Shown: in pieces, positions 1 through 6,239 of the stretch
How the letters are laid out: each line of letters starts with the position of its first letter
How positions within the stretch are numbered: the stretch's first letter is position 1
Source: Candidatus Homeothermus arabinoxylanisolvens
Lineage (GTDB): Bacteria; Bacteroidota; Bacteroidia; Bacteroidales; Muribaculaceae
DNA: 13,395 nt
NCBI GenBank assembly: GCA_001689405.1
Contig: LUJO01000007.1
Location: 1 to 13,395, forward strand
Direction: 5' to 3'
Program-made: the position numbers and the translations under genes
Notes under the pieces: generated by a model
Databases searched by the model: none
The model's input: only the letters and a program-made list of their open reading frames with translations
What the model was told of the DNA's origin: nothing

Positions 1-70
1 GTGCCGTTGCTATAGGTGAGTAGTTACGTAGATGTTTGTAAATGTTAAAATTATGTAAAATAAAGAGCGT

Positions 71-93
71 TTATCTGCAACCGTAACAGATAA
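71..93. promoter_or_regulatory. Inverted repeat upstream of the DUF4332 gene
   Basis: The arms TTATCTG (71-77) and CAGATAA (87-93) are perfect 7-bp inverted copies around a 9-nt spacer. A near-match to the Bacteroidetes -7 box, TATCTTTA (98-105; consensus TAnnTTTG), follows at once, about 30 nt before the start codon at 137. The symmetry and position suggest an operator next to a promoter. No regulator is evident, and a short AT-rich repeat could arise by chance. Confidence 0.35.
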
Positions 94-136
94 GTGTTAT
101 CTTTATGAAATAATGTCAATTTAATACCTAACATTT

Positions 137-544
137 ATGACCTACAAAGTTATTGATATTGAAGGTGTAGGCGATGCCTATGCAGTCAAGTTGAACGAGG
201 CGGGTATAAAAACCGTTGATGAACTCCTTGAGCGTTGTGTTACTCCCAAAGGACGTAAGGATCTGGCCGAAGCCACCGGCATTTCATCGAAGCTGATACT
301 GAAGTGGGCCAATCATGCCGATTTGTTCCGTATAAACGGCATCGGTCCGCAGTTTGCCGAACTGCTTGAAGCTGCCGGCGTTGACACAGTAAAAGAGTTA
401 CGTCATCGTAAAGCGGAAAATCTTGTGGCCAAAATGGAAGAGATCAATACCGAGAAGCATCTTACGCGTCGTGTGCCCTCTGTAGCGGAGGTACAGAAGA
501 TGATTGACGAGGCTGCGGCATTACCGCCCACAATCACCTATTGA
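137..544 (+). CDS. DUF4332 helix-hairpin-helix protein
   Basis: A 135-residue soluble protein without signal peptide or membrane segment. It has two helix-hairpin-helix-like units: residues about 5-30, with 'IEGVGDAYAVKLNEAGI', and about 65-100, with 'INGIGPQFAELLEAAGV'. The pattern xxGIGxxxAxxLxxAGIxTVxEL is typical of the DUF4332 family, in which HhH units resemble those of DNA-binding and DNA-repair proteins. The function is not established; nucleic-acid binding is inferred from the fold only. The ATG at 137 is the first in frame and sits behind an AT-rich leader. The gene stands alone and ends at a strong terminator (581-611). Confidence 0.85.
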   Translation: MTYKVIDIEGVGDAYAVKLNEAGIKTVDELLERCVTPKGRKDLAEATGISSKLILKWANHADLFRINGIGPQFAELLEAAGVDTVKELRHRKAENLVAKMEEINTEKHLTRRVPSVAEVQKMIDEAAALPPTITY

Positions 545-580
545 CGCTGTCTATTTCTCCGACAACGGACTATACCGTAT

Positions 581-611
581 AAAGCATGGCTCCATGAGGC
601 CATGCTTTTTT
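581..611 (+). terminator. Rho-independent terminator of the DUF4332 gene
   Basis: AAAGCATGGC (581-590) pairs with GCCATGCTTT (599-608) across an 8-nt loop and runs into a tract of seven Ts. It lies 37 nt after the stop codon. Confidence 0.85.
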
Positions 612-660
612 TGTGCAATCAGCCTCAAAACTGGTTCAGCTGTTAAAAGTCAACAGATTG

Positions 661-770
661 GTCGGGGCGCCCGCGAATCCGGACGGCCATACAAGATGCC
701 ATACGGGTCGCAGCCGGACGCCGTGGTACTGGCGTCCCACCAACATTGGCCGTTTAACAACCGCTTTTTT
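661..770 (+). repeat. Interspersed intergenic repeat, copy A
   Basis: A GC-rich non-coding block between a terminator and the end of the convergent gene. Positions 698-763 align without gaps to 6034-6099 (copy B), with 57 of 66 bases identical by hand count. The upstream part (GGCGCCCGC.AATCCGGA.GGCCA, from 666) also matches copy B from 5974. The end, ACATTGGCCGTTTAACAACCG plus a T-run, is shared with copies B and C. The flank upstream contains TGTTAAAAG (641-649), which can partly pair with the TTTAACA near the end, so the block may fold as one long hairpin. Confidence 0.75.
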
Positions 771-787
771 ACATTGACCCGGAATCA

Positions 788-1243
788 TCATGCTTGGGCT
801 GTGGTGCCGGCAAGGTGCTGTTCGAGATATTCTTTGTAAAGGAATATCGGTATGCGGTCTATGCCGTGGGCGGCAAGCATGGCCGATACGCGGTCAATCT
901 CCGACTTGATGTGGCGGTGGATGAGGTTATAGCGCTTGGCTATGAGGCGTATGTATTTGCGGTCCTGCTTGACAAGACGTCCGGCGTCAATGGGGGCGGT
1001 GGCGCTGTATGCTTCGGTGGCGGCCTCGCGGCGACGGCGCTGATAGGATGCAGCCTTCGCGCGGCGGTCAATGACAGGTTTTAATAGGTTGAACACGCAT
1101 TGAGCTATTGGTGCAAGCCCTGTCGGCTCGGTAGCCGTCAACTGATACTCCTTTATGGCGTCGATGAGGGGTTGCTGAAGTTCTGCGGGAAGCATGGCTA
1201 TGGATTCGCTCCATGTCTTGTCAAATTTGGGTGTACGTTTCAT
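788..1243 (-). CDS. DUF6291-like small basic protein
   Basis: A 151-residue protein on the minus strand without signal peptide. Residues about 8-60 ('LPAELQQPLIDAIKEYQ' through 'VFNLLKPVIDRR') resemble DUF6291, whose members combine an 'L.....L..AI..Y' helix with 'F..IKP.ID' and often come from phage or replication-linked loci in Bacteroidales and Firmicutes. The middle is strongly basic ('SYQRRRREA'; later 'RLIAKRYNLIHRHIK'), so nucleic-acid contact is possible. No neighbour gives context. A TAnnTTTG box (TATCTTTG, minus strand, 1285-1278) about 35 nt upstream supports expression. The family call comes from recalled pattern only, and the biochemical role is unknown. Confidence 0.65.
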   Translation of the reverse strand: MKRTPKFDKTWSESIAMLPAELQQPLIDAIKEYQLTATEPTGLAPIAQCVFNLLKPVIDRRAKAASYQRRRREAATEAYSATAPIDAGRLVKQDRKYIRLIAKRYNLIHRHIKSEIDRVSAMLAAHGIDRIPIFLYKEYLEQHLAGTTAQA

Positions 1244-1277
1244 TGTATGTGATATTGGTTTAAATATTGTTTTTCCG

Positions 1278-1285
1278 CAAAGATA
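1278..1285 (-). promoter_or_regulatory. -7 promoter box for the DUF6291-like gene
   Basis: On the minus strand TATCTTTG exactly matches the Bacteroidetes -7 box TAnnTTTG, 34 nt before the start codon. I see no good TTG box at the usual distance, so this is a partial promoter match. Confidence 0.45.
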
Positions 1286-1472
1286 ATACGACAGAACACC
1301 GTTTTTATGTACAATCGGGCATTAACAGTCTGTTTTTAAGATAACCGGTTGGCGAGGTGCAGATTAGCACGCCATTTAATGTAAGTTAATGCGGAAAGGG
1401 TCGAAATGTTAAATGAAACGGCACGGCGGTTGCAGAAGACACTGCCTGACAACCGTATTTTTATATTGATTC
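1286..1472. other. Non-coding stretch between two minus-strand genes
   Basis: This is the main part of the 312-base gap between 1243 and 1556. It has no plausible reading frame. It holds small imperfect hairpins: GTGC/GCAC around AGATTA (near 1357-1370), and CGGTTG (1427-1432) with CAACCG (1450-1455). I see no RNA gene or known riboswitch pattern. Confidence 0.4.
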
Positions 1473-1530
1473 AAAAAAATCCCCACAGACCGATTGCAGA
1501 CCCGTAGGGCTGAAACCGTTATCTGTGGGG
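1473..1530 (-). terminator. Terminator of the sulfatase gene
   Basis: Read on the minus strand, CCCCACAGA (1530-1522) pairs with TCTGTGGGG (1489-1481) and is followed by a run of Ts (plus-strand A-run 1473-1479). The enclosed 32 nt contain a smaller CCCGTAGGG hairpin (1501-1509). It lies 25-80 nt after the sulfatase stop codon. The large loop is unusual for a plain terminator. Confidence 0.65.
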
Positions 1531-1555
1531 GATATAGAGGATTGGAATAATTTGT

Positions 1556-3136
1556 TTACGGCATGTCGGCCGGAGGAAGCTCGTTGTAGTCGGAACTGCG
1601 TATCAGTTCGAGGAGCAGATGCAGACGGCCCACTTCGTCGGGATGCTGGGTGGCGACGTTCTTGTCTTCATATATCTGCGACATGTCAAACAGCTGCTGC
1701 ACAGGCGCGCATCCTGTCTCTACGCATGCTCCTTTGGGCTTCATGGCCGGATAAGAGCTTGCCTCGACATATTTCCATTTCGGTGTACGCAGTGCCAGAG
1801 TGTGGTCATAGCCCTGCTGTATTATCCACGGGCGGTCGGTGTTGTCGCGGCCAAGCCAGTTGTCCATGCGGTTGAAGCTGTCGGGGGCGCTGCCGGCCGG
1901 CATACGCTGTCCGAGCATTGCGGCAAATGATGCCACGAGGTCTATCTGCGACAACAGAGTGCCGTTTTCGCCTTTTTTCAGATTGGCTGCCGGCCATGAT
2001 ACTATCACGGGCACACGGGTGCCGCCTTCATAAAGGCTGTATTTGCTGCCGCGCAGCGGGCCTGTGGGTGAGTGTCCGTTGAGCAGCTCTTCGGCATGGT
2101 CGTCGTAGCCGTCGTTGAGTATGGGGCCGTTGTCGCTCGACACGATGATGAGCGTGTTGTCGAGTATGTCAAGCTCTTCGAGAGTCGACAGAAGTTGTCC
2201 TACGCTCCAGTCAAACTGTGCTATGGCATCGCCGCGAAGTCCCATCTTGTTCTTGCCTCTGAACCGTTCGTGCGGGAATCGGGGTACGTGTACGTCGTTG
2301 GTGGCAAAGTACATGAAAAACGGTCTGTCGGCGTTGTCTTTTATAAATTCGATGGCATGCGCGGTTATGGAGTCGGCTATATTCTCGTCTTTCCACAGGG
2401 CTTTGCCGCCGCCTTTCATGTAACCTATGCGGCCTATGCCGTTGACTATCGACATGTTGTGTCCGAAAGTCGATTTCAGATTATATAGCAGTTCCGGATT
2501 TTTCTTGCCTGTAGGCTCACCCGGGAAATTCTTCTTGTAGTCGACCTCGATCGGTGCCGACGGGTCATAGTTGGCCACATGCCCGTTTTCGATAAATACG
2601 CACGGCACTCTGTCGGCTGTGGCAGCCATTATATATGAGTAGTCGAAGCCGAGGTCGCCGAGTGAGGCGGGGAGCTGTGCGTTCCAGTCCTGTTTGCCCG
2701 TTTCGTCACCGAGGCCGAGATGCCATTTGCCTATGGCGCATGTCGTGTATCCGGCTGATTTAAACAGGTCGGCCATAGTGTATTGCTCCGGCCTTATGAT
2801 CATGCCGGCATTGCCCGGGGCTATGTCTGTGTCGGGGCGGCGCCAGCTGTAGTGTCCGGTGAGCATGGCGTAGCGCGACGGTGTACTTGTGGCCGCCACT
2901 GCATAGGCGTTTGTAAACCGTATGCCGTTTTGTGCTATGCGGTTCACATTGGGTGTGGCTACGTTCTTGGCTCCGTAGCACTCAAGATCACCGTATCCGA
3001 GGTCGTCGGCATAAATGATGAGTACGTTAGGCTGGGCTTGTTTCGGAGGTGTCGCCGGCGCTTTTTGGGCTATGGCCGGTGTTGTCACGGCCAGTGACAT
3101 AAGCGCCACTGTGTTCTTAAGGTTTCTGATTTCCAT
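1556..3136 (-). CDS. Exported serine-type S1 sulfatase
   Basis: A 526-residue sulfatase that would hydrolyse sulfate esters, probably on host or diet glycans, outside the cytoplasm. The start at 3136 is chosen because residues 1-23 then form a signal peptide ('NTVALMSLAVTTPAIAQ'). The reading frame extends upstream to 3253, but that part is not signal-like and overlaps the promoter. The S1 landmarks are in order: metal ligands D44-D45, the modification motif S84-T-P-S-R88 followed by a 'MLTG', K137 and H139 in 'GKWHLG', H283 in 'DVHVPR', D335-N336 in 'SSDNGP', and K365. S84 would become formylglycine through an anaerobic radical-SAM maturase (anSME), which is not in this window. The substrate cannot be read from the sequence. 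No SusC/SusD pair or other glycan-locus gene adjoins it. It is divergent from the serine palmitoyltransferase gene. Confidence 0.93.
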   Translation of the reverse strand: MEIRNLKNTVALMSLAVTTPAIAQKAPATPPKQAQPNVLIIYADDLGYGDLECYGAKNVATPNVNRIAQNGIRFTNAYAVAATSTPSRYAMLTGHYSWRRPDTDIAPGNAGMIIRPEQYTMADLFKSAGYTTCAIGKWHLGLGDETGKQDWNAQLPASLGDLGFDYSYIMAATADRVPCVFIENGHVANYDPSAPIEVDYKKNFPGEPTGKKNPELLYNLKSTFGHNMSIVNGIGRIGYMKGGGKALWKDENIADSITAHAIEFIKDNADRPFFMYFATNDVHVPRFPHERFRGKNKMGLRGDAIAQFDWSVGQLLSTLEELDILDNTLIIVSSDNGPILNDGYDDHAEELLNGHSPTGPLRGSKYSLYEGGTRVPVIVSWPAANLKKGENGTLLSQIDLVASFAAMLGQRMPAGSAPDSFNRMDNWLGRDNTDRPWIIQQGYDHTLALRTPKWKYVEASSYPAMKPKGACVETGCAPVQQLFDMSQIYEDKNVATQHPDEVGRLHLLLELIRSSDYNELPPADMP

Positions 3137-3165
3137 ACGAAATAATAAATGTTGGTTACGGAGAG

Positions 3166-3196
3166 CAAATGTAATCTTTTCATTTGATATAATCAA
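3166..3196 (-). promoter_or_regulatory. Promoter of the sulfatase gene
   Basis: On the minus strand TTG (3196-3194) and TACATTTG (3173-3166) are separated by 20 nt, matching the Bacteroidetes TTTG/TAnnTTTG promoter pattern. The -7 box ends 29 nt before the chosen ATG at 3136, which supports that start over the longer frame. Confidence 0.65.
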
Positions 3197-3285
3197 CTTT
3201 CGAAACGAAAATGTAGCACGGTTGTCTATATGTGAACGGCCGAAAGGAGCCATATAAAAATATTACTACATAAAATTAAAGAAAA

Positions 3286-3318
3286 TTGCCGTTAATTCAC
3301 GGATTTTAGTTATCTTTG
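3286..3318 (+). promoter_or_regulatory. Promoter of the serine palmitoyltransferase gene
   Basis: TTG (3286-3288) and TATCTTTG (3311-3318) are 22 nt apart, close to the Bacteroidetes consensus. The leader to the ATG at 3393 is about 70 nt. It contains a possible small hairpin, CCTGC (3322-3326) with GCAGG (3346-3350). Confidence 0.6.
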
Positions 3319-3392
3319 CAGCCTGCAAAATCGGCAGTTGGCCGGGCAGGTAAGGTAACAACCTATAAAACCGCTTACGTTAAAGAAGTATT

Positions 3393-4580
3393 ATGAAGCT
3401 ATTACAGGCTAAACTTGACAAGTACCAAGAGCCCCAAAAAGCAAAGGCTGCGGGTATCTATCCCTATTTTCGCGCGATATCAAGCGAGCAGGATCCTGAA
3501 GTGATTATAAATGGTCGCAAGGTCATGATGTTCGGATCCAATTGCTATACCGGACTGGTCAATCACCCAAAGGTAAAAGAGGCTGCTATCGCGGCTATTA
3601 AAAAGTATGGTACCGGTTGCGCCGGCTCCCCTTTCCTGAACGGAACACTCGACATTCATAAAGAACTGGAGGCGCGTCTTGCCGCTTACGTGGGCAAGGA
3701 GGACGCCATGATATATTCCACCGGCTTTGAGGTTAATCTCGGTGTCGTATCGACGCTTACCGGACGTGAGGACTACATACTTTTTGACGAGCAGGACCAT
3801 GCATCGATTATCGACGGTCGCCGTCTGTCGTTCTCGACGGCTCTCAAATATAAGCACAACGACATGGAGTCGCTTGAAGCTCAGCTTAAGAAGTGCGATC
3901 CGTCGAAGGTAAAACTGATTGTGACCGACGGTGTGTTCTCGATGGAGGGCGATGTGGCCAACCTTCCCGAAATAGTGCGTCTTGCCAAGAAGTACGATGC
4001 AAGCGTCATGGTTGACGAGGCTCACGGTATAGGTGTGTTCGGCAAAGGCGGTCGCGGTGTCTGCAACCACTTCGGTGTGGCTGATGACGTCGACCTTATC
4101 ATGGGCACATTCAGCAAGTCGTTTGCTTCGCTCGGCGGCTTCATAGCCTGCGACAAGGAGATAACCAATTTCCTCCGTCATCACTCGCGTTCCTATATAT
4201 TTACCGCATCCATAACTCCGGCATCGACTGCGGCAGTCATGGCGGCTCTCGACATAATGGAGAGCGAGCCGCAGATACAGGAGCATCTTTGGGAGATAAC
4301 CAACTATGCCCTCGACGGTTTCCGTGAAATGGGCTGTGAGATAGGCAACACTTCGACACCGATCATACCGCTTTATATACGCGACAATTATAAGACATTT
4401 GAGGTGACACGCGATCTTCTTGAAGAGGGTGTGTTTGTCAATCCCGTGGTTTCGCCGGCTGTGGCTCCCCACGACACTCTCATCCGCTTCAGTCTTATGG
4501 CTACTCACACCAAAGATCAGGTTACCTCCGCTCTCGAAAAAATACAGAAAGTATTCAAGAAGCACGGCATAATCAAGTAA
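3393..4580 (+). CDS. spt: Serine palmitoyltransferase (alpha-oxoamine synthase)
   Basis: A 395-residue PLP enzyme expected to condense L-serine with a long-chain acyl-CoA to 3-keto-dihydrosphingosine, the first step of Bacteroidetes sphingolipid synthesis. Landmarks: H136 in 'QDHASIIDGRR' (stacks on PLP), D208-E-A-H211, and the Schiff-base lysine K242 in 'GTFSKSFASLGG'. The N-terminus ('LLQAKLDKYQEPQKAKAAGIYP'-like pattern, quoted in part) and the 'YKHNDM' and 'MATHTK' segments match what I recall of Bacteroides Spt rather than glycine C-acetyltransferase (kbl), which is the main alternative. There is no signal peptide, so it is cytosolic or membrane-associated. Residue 80 is Pro where many relatives of this fold carry Arg ('GSRF'). 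It is a single-gene unit, promoter at 3286-3318 and terminator at 4602-4638. The rest of the sphingolipid pathway is not in the window. Confidence 0.88.
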   Translation: MKLLQAKLDKYQEPQKAKAAGIYPYFRAISSEQDPEVIINGRKVMMFGSNCYTGLVNHPKVKEAAIAAIKKYGTGCAGSPFLNGTLDIHKELEARLAAYVGKEDAMIYSTGFEVNLGVVSTLTGREDYILFDEQDHASIIDGRRLSFSTALKYKHNDMESLEAQLKKCDPSKVKLIVTDGVFSMEGDVANLPEIVRLAKKYDASVMVDEAHGIGVFGKGGRGVCNHFGVADDVDLIMGTFSKSFASLGGFIACDKEITNFLRHHSRSYIFTASITPASTAAVMAALDIMESEPQIQEHLWEITNYALDGFREMGCEIGNTSTPIIPLYIRDNYKTFEVTRDLLEEGVFVNPVVSPAVAPHDTLIRFSLMATHTKDQVTSALEKIQKVFKKHGIIK

Positions 4581-4601
4581 TACAGCCGCGCGTAACGTAT
4601 A

Positions 4602-4638
4602 AACCGCCGACAGCCATGACGCTGCCGGCGGTTTTTTG
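4602..4638 (+). terminator. Terminator of the serine palmitoyltransferase gene
   Basis: AACCGCCGACAGC (4602-4614) pairs with GCTGCCGGCGGTT (4621-4633), one mismatch, 6-nt loop, followed by a T-run. It starts 22 nt after the stop codon. Confidence 0.85.
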
Positions 4639-4647
4639 TTTCCCGTA

Positions 4648-4711
4648 GTTCTTAAACGGTATATACCGACATCTTTACCGACATTGCTGCCGTTTAGCAA
4701 CCGTTTTTTTT
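4648..4711 (+). repeat. Interspersed intergenic repeat, short copy C
   Basis: GTTCTTAAACGG (4648-4659) and CCGTTTAGCAAC (4690-4701) form a 12-bp stem with two mismatches, followed by a long T-run. The loop holds TACCGACAT twice (4664-4672 and 4676-4684). The 3' end (TACCGACATTG..CCGTTTAGCAACCG) matches the 3' core of copies A and B, but the long GC-rich middle of those copies is absent. It sits right after a good terminator, so a second terminator is not obviously needed. Confidence 0.65.
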
Positions 4712-4770
4712 ACAAATTTCAATTCTGTATAAAAAAGTATTCGGTGACAGTAAAATTTATTGTGGAAAAT

Positions 4771-4801
4771 TTTGCAGATATATAAATTATTTATAACTTT
4801 G
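4771..4801 (+). promoter_or_regulatory. Promoter of perR
   Basis: TTTG (4771-4774), 19 nt, then TAACTTTG (4794-4801): both boxes fit the Bacteroidetes consensus exactly. The expected start of transcription, about 4807, lies just before the Per-box-like site. Confidence 0.8.
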
Positions 4802-4815
4802 TATTGATTACAAAT

Positions 4816-4830
4816 TGATAATAATTATAA
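4816..4830. promoter_or_regulatory. Per-box-like operator before perR
   Basis: TGATAATAATTATAA agrees with the Bacillus subtilis Per box TTATAATnATTATAA at 13 of 14 defined positions. It lies just downstream of the predicted transcription start and 11 nt before the perR ATG, where a bound repressor would block the promoter. This suggests PerR autoregulation. The comparison is with a Firmicutes consensus; I do not know a fixed Bacteroidetes one. Confidence 0.65.
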
Positions 4831-4841
4831 AAGTAATTTTT

Positions 4842-5261
4842 ATGACGACAGCGCAGGTAAGCCAATATTTGAAAGCGAAGGGAGTACGCCCTTCGGCTCA
4901 GCGTATTGCCATACTGCGTTATCTCATGGAGAATCCTGTACATCCTACGGCTGAAAACATTTATGCCGCTCTTGTGCCTGACATGCCGTCGTTATCGTTG
5001 ACTACGGTTTACAATACATTGAATTGTCTTGTGTCGTCGGGGAGCGGAGTCGAGATGCTTACTTCCGACCCGCGTAATGCACGCTTCGATTTTGTGGAGA
5101 CACCGCATGCCCACATGTACTGTCGATGCTGTGGCGCGGTTGCGGATATGCCGCTCGACGGAGCGATGTTTGCCTGCCTGTCGCCCGGCGCAGGCTTTCA
5201 GGTAGAGCGTGTGGAGCTGTGCTACAGGGGATTGTGCTCCAAATGTCAGGATAAAATGTAA
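4842..5261 (+). CDS. perR: Fur-family peroxide regulator PerR
   Basis: A 139-residue metal-dependent repressor that senses peroxide. The winged helix is at residues about 5-80 ('RPSAQRIAIL', 'HPTAENIY', recognition helix 'SLTTVYNTL'), followed by the dimerisation domain. The regulatory metal ligands of B. subtilis PerR (H37, D85, H91, H93, D104) have counterparts H34, D83, H89, H91 and D102; 'RFDFVE..HAH' with Asp instead of Glu at the second ligand favours PerR over Fur or Zur. The structural zinc site has two CxxC pairs, C94/C97 and C132/C135. The ATG at 4842 is chosen over an upstream non-ATG start at 4815, which would add a hydrophobic leader inside the operator. Reverse rubrerythrin follows after 39 nt without a clear promoter of its own, so the two are probably co-transcribed. 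Confidence 0.92.
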   Translation: MTTAQVSQYLKAKGVRPSAQRIAILRYLMENPVHPTAENIYAALVPDMPSLSLTTVYNTLNCLVSSGSGVEMLTSDPRNARFDFVETPHAHMYCRCCGAVADMPLDGAMFACLSPGAGFQVERVELCYRGLCSKCQDKM

Positions 5262-5273
5262 AAATCCATATTC

Positions 5274-5288
5274 GTATAATTATTTAAT
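5274..5288. promoter_or_regulatory. Weak second Per-box-like site
   Basis: GTATAATTATTTAAT before the rubrerythrin gene matches the Per box at 10 of 14 defined positions. The AT-rich spacer could give this by chance. If real, it would place rubrerythrin under direct PerR control as well. Confidence 0.25.
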
Positions 5289-5300
5289 AACCAAAAGACA

Positions 5301-5852
5301 ATGAAAAAGAAATTTATTTGCACAGTGTGTGGTTACGTTCATGAAGGTGATGAAGCTCCCGAAAAGTGCCCCGTATGCGGCGCACCCCGCAGCAAGTTTA
5401 AAGAACTTGACGAGACTGCCGCCCTTACATTTGTAACCGAACACGAAATAGGTGTAGCAAAGGGCTGCGACGAGGAGATGATCAAGGACCTTACCGCACA
5501 CTTCAACGGTGAGTGCGGCGAAGTGGGCATGTATCTCGCTATGTCGCGTCAGGCCGACCGCGAGGGATATCCCGAAATCGCAGAGGCTTTCAAGCGCTAC
5601 GCTTGGGAAGAAGCTGAGCATGCTTCCAAGTTTGCCGAACTTCTCGGTGAGGTAGTCTGGGATACCAAGACCAACCTTGAGAAGCGTATGGCTGCCGAGG
5701 CAGGTGCCAACGAAGACAAAATGCGCATAGCACGCCGCGCCAAGGAACTTAACCTCGACGCTATCCATGACACCGTTCATGAAATGGCTAAGGATGAAGC
5801 ACGTCACGGTCAGGGTTTCCAAGGCCTTTACAACCGCTTCTTCAAGAAATAA
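5301..5852 (+). CDS. Reverse rubrerythrin (rubredoxin domain first)
   Basis: A 183-residue cytosolic protein expected to reduce hydrogen peroxide with electrons passed through its rubredoxin centre; this family protects anaerobes from oxygen and peroxide. The rubredoxin-like domain is at the N-terminus (residues 1-35, C7-x2-C10-G and C23-x2-C26-G), followed by a ferritin-like four-helix diiron domain (about 55-182), the reverse of classical rubrerythrin. Diiron ligands are visible in two ExxH motifs, E104-x2-H107 ('WEEAEH') and E166-x2-H169 ('DEARHG'), with further glutamates near 71-74 and 128-133. The length is normal for the family. It follows perR by 39 nt and ends at a strong palindromic terminator, which fits a PerR-controlled peroxide-defence operon. 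Confidence 0.93.
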   Translation: MKKKFICTVCGYVHEGDEAPEKCPVCGAPRSKFKELDETAALTFVTEHEIGVAKGCDEEMIKDLTAHFNGECGEVGMYLAMSRQADREGYPEIAEAFKRYAWEEAEHASKFAELLGEVVWDTKTNLEKRMAAEAGANEDKMRIARRAKELNLDAIHDTVHEMAKDEARHGQGFQGLYNRFFKK

Positions 5853-5878
5853 TCCGATACCATACTGACCCTTAACCT

Positions 5879-5907
5879 GCGGCTGCCTGATCAGGCAGCC
5901 GCTTTTT
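5879..5907 (+). terminator. Terminator of perR-rubrerythrin
   Basis: GCGGCTGCCTGA (5879-5890) and TCAGGCAGCCGC (5891-5902) form a perfect 24-bp palindrome followed by TTTTTGTTT. It starts 27 nt after the rubrerythrin stop codon. Confidence 0.9.
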
Positions 5908-5956
5908 GTTTCAATAGACAAAAAGCCGGATGAAGTGCTAAATGCCGCAGTTTGGT

Positions 5957-6107
5957 GCGGGCGCCGTACTACCGGCGCCCGCAAATCCGGAAGGCCAATA
6001 TCAGGGTGAATCCGGAGGCGACGTCGGCATAGGGCCATGCGGGTCGCGGCCGGACGTCGTGGTATCGGCGTACTACCGACATTGGCCGTTTAAGAACCGA
6101 GTTTTTT
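5957..6107 (+). repeat. Interspersed intergenic repeat, full copy B
   Basis: The longest copy of the family and most of the 387-base gap between 5852 and 6240. It opens with a perfect 9-bp hairpin, GCGGGCGCC (5957-5965) and GGCGCCCGC (5974-5982), loop GTACTACC. Next comes an AATCCGGAAGGCCA module, then AATCCGGAGG (6009-6018) in a section absent from copy A, then the 66-base block shared with copy A (6034-6099). The end is GGCGTACTACCGACATTGG, CCGTTTAAGAACCG and a T-run. GGCG or GCCG followed by TACTACCG occurs twice (around 5963 and 6067). No coding frame of interest covers it. Confidence 0.75.
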
Positions 6108-6142
6108 GATGATTTTATCGGTGATTAATCTGTTTTTAATAG

Positions 6143-6170
6143 TTGTGCTAATGTGGCGGGGTTAATTTTG
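6143..6170 (+). promoter_or_regulatory. Promoter of the ceramidase-like gene
   Basis: TAATTTTG (6163-6170) matches TAnnTTTG; a TTG lies 17 nt upstream (6143-6145), slightly closer than usual. The leader to the ATG at 6240 is about 63 nt. Confidence 0.5.
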
Positions 6171-6185
6171 TGTCGTTAACCTCAC

Positions 6186-6210
6186 GTAATACCGTTCCAT
6201 ACGGCATTAC
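6186..6210. promoter_or_regulatory. Inverted repeat in the leader of the ceramidase-like gene
   Basis: GTAATACCGT (6186-6195) and ACGGCATTAC (6201-6210) are inverted with 9 of 10 positions pairing, around a 5-nt loop. It begins 15 nt after the -7 box, so it may be an operator or a leader hairpin. No T-run follows, so it is not a terminator. Confidence 0.4.
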
Positions 6211-6239
6211 GGATTATGACCATATTAATAAGCAACATT

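Noticed and set aside
504..839. Plus-strand frame over the terminator and repeat copy A
   Set aside because: It reads through a rho-independent terminator and a non-coding repeat and has no recognisable protein pattern.
3137..3253. Longer start of the sulfatase at 3253
   Set aside because: It would hide the signal peptide behind 39 extra residues and cover the promoter at 3166-3196.
3480..4700. Long minus-strand frame of about 406 codons opposite spt
   Set aside because: It is antisense to a clear PLP enzyme with all catalytic residues, shows no family pattern, and runs through the spt terminator and repeat copy C.
4815..4841. Upstream non-ATG start for PerR
   Set aside because: It begins inside the Per-box-like site and adds an unlikely 'IIIIKVIF' leader; the ATG at 4842 aligns with the PerR N-terminus.
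5280..6038. Minus-strand frame of 252 codons across rubrerythrin and its downstream gap
   Set aside because: It is antisense to a well-supported gene and passes through a perfect terminator palindrome and repeat copy B.
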